In this document: positions 12,801 to 21,800 of the stretch, piece by piece
How the letters are laid out: each line of letters starts with the position of its first letter
Numbering within the stretch: position 1 is the first letter of the stretch
NCBI GenBank assembly: GCA_945643635.1
Contig: CALZFC010000033.1
Coordinates: forward strand, 2,803,001 to 2,867,000
Reading direction: 5' to 3'
Source: Allodiplogaster sudhausi
Taxonomy: Eukaryota > Nematoda > Chromadorea > Rhabditida > Diplogasteridae
Length of the DNA stretch: 64,000 bases
Notes under the pieces: model-generated
The model's database searches: none
What the model was told of the DNA's origin: nothing
Seen by the model: only the letters and a program-made list of their open reading frames with translations
Program-made: the position numbers and the translations under genes

Positions 12801-15800
12801 AGCTCAAATTTGAATCAGTCAGAGAAAGTAGCTGGCACAAACCTGGCAAAAGCAGGCGGGTTCTTCTGCTTCTCATCGCCACTGCTCGCGGAGCCGCGAC
12901 GCGTCACGCTATCAATTCGGACGACCGCGACGCTCGAGAGCGCACCAGGAGCACCCGCGCGGTCTGCTGCGCGGACAGTGAGAATGGAGAGGGCGTGCTG
13001 CTGTGGACTCAGATCGACCGCCGAGGTTATTTCACCAGTTTGCGCATCCAGGGAAAAGAGACCCAACTCGTTGCCTGAAAAAGCAAATCGAGTCAATGCA
13101 GCAGATTCATTTACACTAAAGAATATTTATACAACAAATTTTTTTAGGACACCTTGAATAATGTTATACTTCAACAACGAAAGAAACGAACCGCTGACGA
13201 TGGAATAGGCAATGACTCCGTTCTCTCCAATGTCTGCATCAAAGGCTGTTACTGTGGTCAGAAGAGAGCCGGCCGGCGTTCTGATACATATATTCATATA
13301 CGTCGGATTAATGACTTGACGGTTTGTACATTTCTTTCCTAATAACGTGACTAATCAGAACAATCTATAAAGTATGTCACTAATGCTGCCATAAAACACA
13401 ACTAACATCTTGTCGAGCAGAACGTGATATTCATGCGGAGTGAAGAGAGGAGCGTTGTCGTTCTCATCCATTACCTTAGAAAGAAGAGTTCACATTCTTT
13501 TAATTTTCCGTCTTCCTTTTGTTTGAACACGAGTAGACCACAAAACAAGCACATCCTTTCATCTAATAACAGACCGGTTTACTGCGCATGAGAATAGCTG
13601 ACCTCTACAGTGAGCATTGCATATCCGCTGAGTCCTCCAGCCTGCTTCGCCTCCAGAACCAGTCGAAGATTGCGTGCTGATTCATAGTCCAGCGACCCGA
13701 TCAGCATTACCACTCCAGTGCTTCAAAACAAACGATTCATCAAGACCATTTTCAATCATTTATTTACTTATATTTATTATCAATCTACTTTCTAGCTGAA
13801 CATCTTGATGATTAGCTTTCTCGGGCAAAACACTATGTACTGTTTCACTTCATTCAGTCAGGATACTATCTAGAAATATTAGACCTACCTCGGATCTATG
13901 CCAACAGCAGATGCCGCTGCTTCACTTTCTGCCTGGGAGATACCGTATTCGATCGGCCTCGCTTTCATGTCGTTACCGTAGCCAGAAGAGGCGGCTGCCA
14001 CAAGAAGCGAAGTGCCTGAGTAACGAATAAATAAACAGACGAATTGGGATGTGGATGACAGGAGAGAATAAAGAAAAGCTCCAGAACAACTTATTTAAGA
14101 AAGATGTAAGTGAACCTATCGGTGTTTTCTCGCTGACGGAGATTACATATTCTGATGATGAGAAAACAGGCCGACGAGTGAGGGAGCGAGACAAATCGAG
14201 GATCACCTGAACAATGCGTGTAATCTGATCAAGAATATAAAACAAGATTACAACGATTTAACGAATAGGAGAATGCCACGACTTGGCCGCTGAATATACC
14301 TTGGTATCTGCTGATTCTCTTCCATCCGTGACGCGAGCGCGAAGCTCAATCTGGCCAACCCCATCGGGTAATCTGTAATGACCAGTTCTTTCAACCGTTC
14401 ACGCGCAACATTTTCTTCATGAGAAACCAAAAAAGTCATACAATATTTCTCAGATAATGCCCATTTCCATACCTCTCAATCGGCTTTGCGAGAACGAGAG
14501 CACCAGATTCAGCAGCGAGTGCAAAGAAGGCGGAGTGGAGAGGCTCGGATGAATTGTCGATGTCCTCTTCAATCAACGACCACCAGAGGATGTCATCATC
14601 AGGGTCCGAAGCAGACAGCATTCCAACTGGATTTCCAACCTAAACATGACAAATTATATGCCTCAACAATACGATGAATGAAGCAAACGGCGTACAACAT
14701 CAGCATCGGAAACAGCGTAGCGATACTCGTCTTTGCTGGCGAAGATTGGCTTACGATTCGGGCCCTCCTTATTCCGTCTGAAAAAAAACTCGCATTACCA
14801 CAGAATTGAAATAAAAAGTAAATAAACTCTGGAGGGCCGCATTTTATCACAATAATATTCGCGAAATCAGAATGTCCAATCAACATCCAAGTATTTTATA
14901 AACCGCTGACGTCTGATTGGAAGCGTTCAGGACAATTCGGGTGGTAGTCGCTCTGGATGGATTGCCATTGTCAGAGACACGGACGTCGAGTGTCACCACC
15001 TCAAAAAAGTTATTCCTCTAGCAAGTGCATCAATGCTTACAAGCGACATGAAGACCATAAAATATTAAAGTAGTTTCATTAATATTTAAACTCTAAACCA
15101 TAAAACAATGATATTAGATAGATATCTTAAATAGAAATGGAGACAAACCTCTCCGTCGGTCATGGGCTCTCTCGCAGAGATTCTGCCATGGTTGTCGATT
15201 ACAAAGCGATTCGACTCGAGTGATGTTATGTTGAATGTAAGAGTAGCATTCTCGCCAGCGTCGTCATCCTTCACAAGAACTCTGTAAGTATTCTCATTCA
15301 AAAACAAACATCCACAAATTAAATCACCCAACATCTACCCTTTATCCAGTGGCGAAACCATGCCAGGTTCATTAATATTGAGTCGCTTACATGCAGTTCT
15401 CGCCCATTCCTTGTCATTTGTCACCACTCTCCTCCGTATTCTCACCTGCATAAATGTTTCTTCTTTTTAGCCGCAACGCTGAATTGTCTGTTTGGATGGA
15501 CAAAGGAGGGTGAGTTGTCATTCTCATCGTCCACCACAACGACCACGCGGACTGTGGCCGTGTTCAGCTCGCGCTCTCCCGTGTTCAGTGCCCGTACCTT
15601 AAAGGAAGCAAAAGATTGCTTTTAATTAGCAATATATCGAAGTAAAAAAATTTAATTACTAAATACAAGAAGTCATATTATGTGTTCAGCTCAATGTAAT
15701 TATTTTTTTCATAAGACTTACTTCCAGCTCAAATGTTCGCTGCATTTCTCGGTCCAATTTGCGAGCACCACCAGTAGCGATGTAGCCTAGAAGATGATTA

Positions 15801-18800
15801 TTGTTTTCAAGTACAAATAGTAAGAGAAACAGTAAGACAGAAGTTTTTTTTTCGGAGGAAGAAAGTTAAGATTAAAGATAAATCACCAGTATTCTCATCA
15901 ATGACGAAGAAGCTCTGCGGATCTCCCTTCTCGATGGTGTAACGGAAGATTGGTGGTCTGCCAGAGGGCGGCCAGTCTCCATCATCCGCTTCTACCTTCA
16001 CCACAACCGTGCCCTGAACATTACAGAGCATATTAGCAGTTAGTATTTCAACACAAGTATCATTCTTAACGCCAATGTTATTTTTAAATACATTTCCAGA
16101 ACAACGTACTGGAGGCGAGTTCTCGAGAACATGAGCTTCGTAGAAGGGTAGCTTGAACATTGGCGAGTGGTCACTCCGGTCATTGATTCTCACGTACACG
16201 AACACGTGAGATGACAGGGGCGTCTGCAATGCAAACGTCATCCTTCATTGTGATGACATGCCATCTACTTCTGAATACCCCCTCTCTTCAAGCCTGATTT
16301 CGTATCTTATGTTTCAATAGAAATCTAAACAATCTGACAGGAGCGGCATCGGATGCCCTGACAGTCAGCCAATATGCCGCTTTCACTTCACGGTCAAGCA
16401 CGGCAGCTGTTCGGATGTCAGCTTAATTGAAAGTCAACTATTATAAATACTTTAAGAGTAAATACGAAAAACGCTATTCTTTCGTGATTGCATGATGTAA
16501 CACGAATATAGTTTGGACAATGAAATGAATAAAGGTCTATAATGAATGAATGGAGAAGACGGACTTCCGATGATGGTGAAGAATCCCCTGCCGTCTCCTC
16601 CGACAATCTCGAGAGTGACATTCTCAGCCTCTCCACCGTCCGCGTCCCTCACAATCAGATTGATGACTGGAGTGCCGATTGGTTCGTTCTCTGAAAATGC
16701 AGCAATTATTTTTTTATTCTACAAATTCAAATTGCTATAGTTTTTCTAACTGATATGCACCCTGGTCTGACAAATTTAATTCGGCCTTTCCTTTCCTCTT
16801 TTTCTCCGCCCTCTCTCCGTCTCTCTCTCTCGCAGTATCTCTTATTCTCTCCGTTATTATTGTCACTGACCAAAGACGCTGGCTTCAAGGGCAATGGCAT
16901 CGAAAACTGGCGGGTTGCGATTCTCATCGACATCAGTGAGCTGAACCACCATGCGGCACACTGTCGATAGAGATGACTCTCCGTTGTCAGAAACCTCAAT
17001 TATAACCACATAACTCGCCGTATGAGGCTTGGCAATTTTCTCCGGGGACAGCAATCTTTTTATGTTCTATTGCTTTATGTCCTCGATAGGTAAGCGCCTT
17101 GAATCATGAATGAATACCCACTTCGATGCTCAAGTTGTAGATGGATCTCTTCTCAAAGTCCAGTGGCTGCTCAGTTCGAATGAAGACACACCCGCTATGG
17201 CTGTCGATGCGAAATGGTACAATCTAAAACAGATTATGACATGTAATCAGTGAGAAATTTACATTCTAACTGTTACCAGACGAAGGAAAGATATGTACAA
17301 GAAACTGAAAGATCACATCTTGATTAGTTCATGAAAAAAGAATGTACCTCAGCCTCTCCTTCGTACTCTCCGGCAACAAGCGAGAACTGCAGGCGTCCGT
17401 TCTCATCGCTGTCCCCGTCGTGCGCAGCCACGCAACCCACCAGTGCACCATCCGGCCATTCCTCCGAGATTCGAGCCTGCATGCTCATCTTTGTGTTCTT
17501 TTTAGATGATTCATTTAAAGGCAATATCTTTCATAAGTTACTGCGGATAGTATTCTTTACGACAATGTGCAAACAGTAAAGTTAATAATAATTTGGTTGT
17601 AGTAGTTTCCAGCGTACCGTGACCTCCTGCTCGACGCAATGCGGATTGTTGTCGTTGGCATCGTCGACATCAATGGTGAGATTGGCAAAGGAGACTCGGG
17701 AAGGCTGGCCACCGTCGAAGGCAGCGATCGTGAAGCTAGGAGAGAGCAACAGTCAATTCAAGATGAACAAATAAATAAATAATCGTAACCGTTAAATCAT
17801 ATGACAAGTCACAAGGCATGCTTTTAGAGTTAAGGCACATTTCATATATTAATCTGTTTCAAACATTAATTGATTAAAGAGAGGAGAGAGAGGAGTGAAA
17901 TATACCGGAGTGTTTCTGCGTGTTCTCTGTCGAGTGGCCGCTCCAGCTGCACTTCTCCGCTCTCTCTATCAATGCTGATCGGGCTCTTCTCATCGGCGTG
18001 CTCTTCTCCTTTTCCATTCGCGCCTTAACATTCAACATTACTATTATTACTTGGTTCCATGTATAGATATACTCTATTAAATAAATAGTGAAGCAACTAA
18101 AAGATTTTTAAGCGACGTTACCAGTAGGCCCGCCACTCAGTTCGTATCGCACTCTTCCGTTGTCTCCGCCGTCTTCATCAGTCGCTATGACTTTCAGCAG
18201 CACCACTCCGGCCCCGCTGTTTTCCATCACTCGAATGCGGTAGAATGGCTGAATAAATAATCATTATAACATTATTTATAAACTTAAAAAAAAAGAATTA
18301 ACGCAACGATTTTTTGTGTCATCATTTTTCATATATCCATATAGTCGCCATAAATGACCCTTGCATAAAGTAAACTCAACCCTAGCTATGATATACTTTG
18401 TTGTGTTAGTAAACTTGTAACTTAAGCTGCTGAGATCAGTCTCATAATCGCAGGGTAAGCAAGCAACTGAAGCAGAACCCGTTCCATTAGCTAATGAAGG
18501 CACTGGGTGGGTCCCCAGAAGCAGCGACGAAGTCTCAAATTTCAAGAAGCCTAGCCCTTGACCACGCGGGATCGCCAGGGCAACCCAAGTTCCATTCATT
18601 CATCTATTCAATGTCTATCATAACTAACTCAAAACAAGATTTCTTTCTTTATATAGAGGTGGAGCCTTTCAAAATGCTCCCATCCCAGTCGAGAACACTG
18701 GGCAATGGACATGGAACACAACATGAAAATTTGCAGACTTGAGCGTTGTTCATACATATAACAAAGCTCCAACACCAAGCCTTCTCTTCATTCATTAAGA

Positions 18801-21800
18801 CCTCCCTTCCTTTTCACTCTCTCAATTCAATGCTCTCTAATCTTTCTATCTCTCTCTCTCGCTCTCTCTCACTCTCTCTCTGCGTCTCTCTCGCTCTCAC
18901 CATACTAATAATATCTCACTCATTTGATTCTCCTATCCGGCGAACACTCTATAACTCATTTCATCCTATGAATCCACGATCAAGAATACCAATAATTTAA
19001 GCTCGATCAACTTGTGTTGATAAAAGTAGCAAAACTACTCATCGAGATGAAACGGATGCAAGAATAAAATGGATGCGCGAATGGTCAGTAAATAAATTCA
19101 GAGAAAGTGGCAAGATTTCCTGTAAAAAATTCCACACCTTCTCAAAGACTGGCGCGTGGTTGTTAACATCCTTGACTCGAATGGCGTACTTTCTCTTGGA
19201 TGACTTCGAAGGCTGCCCGAGATCTTGCGCAGTCACTTCCAGCTCATGCAGCACCTTAAATTATAATTGAATATCATGATTTTTTTTAAATTTGCTCCCA
19301 TGTACAAATAGTAAAGGCTCATCACTTGTTCTGCCAGTTCCGGGATAAAGGATCAGGAACCTCCTTCTGGCCGGGCTTGAGGAACTGCGTGAGTTGTCTG
19401 GCCACTCGCAACTCTCCGCTCTCTGCATCCACCTCGAAGTACTTGTCCCATGTCGCGAGCCTCACAATTCCACCGAAACCAGCGTCGTCGTCCTTCACCG
19501 GAATTATTCCAACAACCTGCAATATTTCTCTTATAAAAGATTCATAAAAATACGTCTTGGAGTGTAAGTCTCATAGAGATCCTCTTTCTCACGAAGGAAA
19601 CAATTTGCTACGTTTAAATAACACGCTTATTTCCAGTCACATTCTAACTGACCATGAGTGTTTGAATTCGTACCGTTTATATTTTAGTTGCCATCCACAA
19701 TCTAATTTCAGCTAATCCCTCGTCCCTGCCTTGCCTTGATCCCTTGTTTCCTGGTCGCCCCTACCACTTGACCCGGTCCTCCGCTTGCCCACCCCCATTC
19801 AAGGAGTAGTCTTTTGTTCTCCACGCTATTGTAAATCAGCAAATCAGACGCTGGTCAGGGAGTAAAGAATGAGACAGCAGGGACAGAAAGAGTTACCAGA
19901 GAGAGAGAGAGAGCGCGCGAGAGAGAGAGAGCGAGAGAGAGAGAGAGAGAGAATGAAAGGCACGTCAGTAGTGGCCATCTGCCTACATGAGGTAGAGCAA
20001 AACAAGGGCATGCAGCGACTGAGCTTATTCTCTCTCGCTCTCTCTTTCTCTCTTTTCTATTATTTCTTTCTATGACGCTCGCTTCGTTTTCTCTGCCTCT
20101 CCCTCGCTGTGGTCCTTCCAATTGAATCCAAGGTATTGTTTGTGCTCACGAGAAAAGCACCGGTTGTTGTTAGCTATCACAGCCTGGAGATGCGCTTCTC
20201 CTCTGGCTGTGTTATTAAGAGGTGCAAAAGGCGTTCTAAAGCCCAACCCCTTGCGAGGGACTCCATCAATTAAATTACGAAGCTTTCCATGCAAAGAGAG
20301 GGCTTATCCCCCGCAATCCAATCGGCAACTCATTGTCTACTTCATCTCTGCGAAATGGAATAACAACATCGAGTAAGTGAGTCGCTGGGATATTCTTATG
20401 CAAATGTGAGGGCTGCGTCTTTCTCCTTCCTGCTTTTCTCTCTCTCCTCTCTCCCCTTTCTCTTAAGAACCAAGTAGCAGCATGCCTTTATCAGGTTGCG
20501 CGAGTCCACTTTCACTGGCCAATGACCCTCCGCGATCGGTTGTCCATACACTCCCTGCTTCTCTATACTCTCTACTTTCATTGCATTCTGTACTCTCTTG
20601 TTGCCGTCTCTCTCTATCCTCTCTCTTGTTCACTCTGTTCTCACCGTCTCATAACCCTCTTTGGTTGGCTGAAAGTCCGCAAATGAACCAGCGGGCTGCA
20701 CGGGCAGCGCAACAATGCGCCCCTCTCGCATCTCATTATGCCAATGAGAACGTGAAATGGGAGATATCAAGCACACAACATTTCAACAGGAAAGAGGATT
20801 GCATTCTGCGCGAGAGAACGACGTGATCGAGAGGGGGAGAGAAAGGAGAGAATGAGAAAGCGAGCATGAGAAAAGAAGCAGAGAAAGAAAGCTAGAATTC
20901 AATGGAACACAAATGGTAAAAGTGCCATAATTTTCTTTTTCATGCACTGTATTTATTTATATATTTATTTGAAGTGAACAAACCGTTGAAATGTCTGCGT
21001 CCTCGTCGACTTCGAATGCCTTCTCCTCCTCAAGCAGAACGGGCGAGTGTTCATTGGCTGGCTGCTTCGGCGCACGAGTCTCCGGCTGTTTCGGTACCTC
21101 AAAGAACAACACATCTTTTTTCCTTTCAACGTGTATCGTTCTGAAGTAAAATAAAATATCAAACAAATGTATAATTATTAGATAGCATCTTGCACGAGTC
21201 CACCATTCTAAATATATATTTATATATATATATATAATGTAAACCTTGGTGCCGTTTCGGAAGAAGACGAGATTGACCTGGGCTGCTCTCGCGAGTGGCC
21301 TTCCCCAATCCACGGCCACCACTCCCACCTGCCACGAAGACTGATTCGATGGCATTGGGGACGCGAGGGTGATCTACAACATTTTCAAGTTGTTCCGAGT
21401 TGTTTTTAATGGGTAAACAAAGGGATTTCACAAATCTAAACAGGGATTAAGAAGTTGGGAAACTCAATTAGGAAGCGAAATATTAAAACAAGCTATCTAT
21501 ATAAATAAAGACCTCTCCACTATCCGCATCGATTGCGAGTGGAATGGAGGAAGAGGAGAGCGGAATGATCTTATAACTGATGCGGCCGTTCTCTCCAAAG
21601 TCACGGTCAAGAGCGGAGATTTGTAATAGCTTTGCTCCCTTAAAATAATGCACATTATTTTTATTTAATCACTCTTTCGTATCTGAGCATTCTCTCAAAA
21701 GACTAAGAACACACGGGCTTGGCATCCTTCGGAATGGGAATCGGTGCATGGATTGTCCACTTGACCGCGAAGTCGGGAGAGTGATTATTCGCATCCAGCA

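Noticed and set aside
15391..15445. Candidate cadherin exon between 15446 and 15281
   Set aside because: It would put a TAG in frame; the direct join of 15446-15597 to 15149-15281 keeps phase and gives a normal repeat.
21098..21244. Retention of a cadherin intron that is open in the right frame
   Set aside because: It would insert a Tyr/Ile-rich hydrophobic stretch in mid-repeat; normal donor and acceptor sites give a standard repeat.
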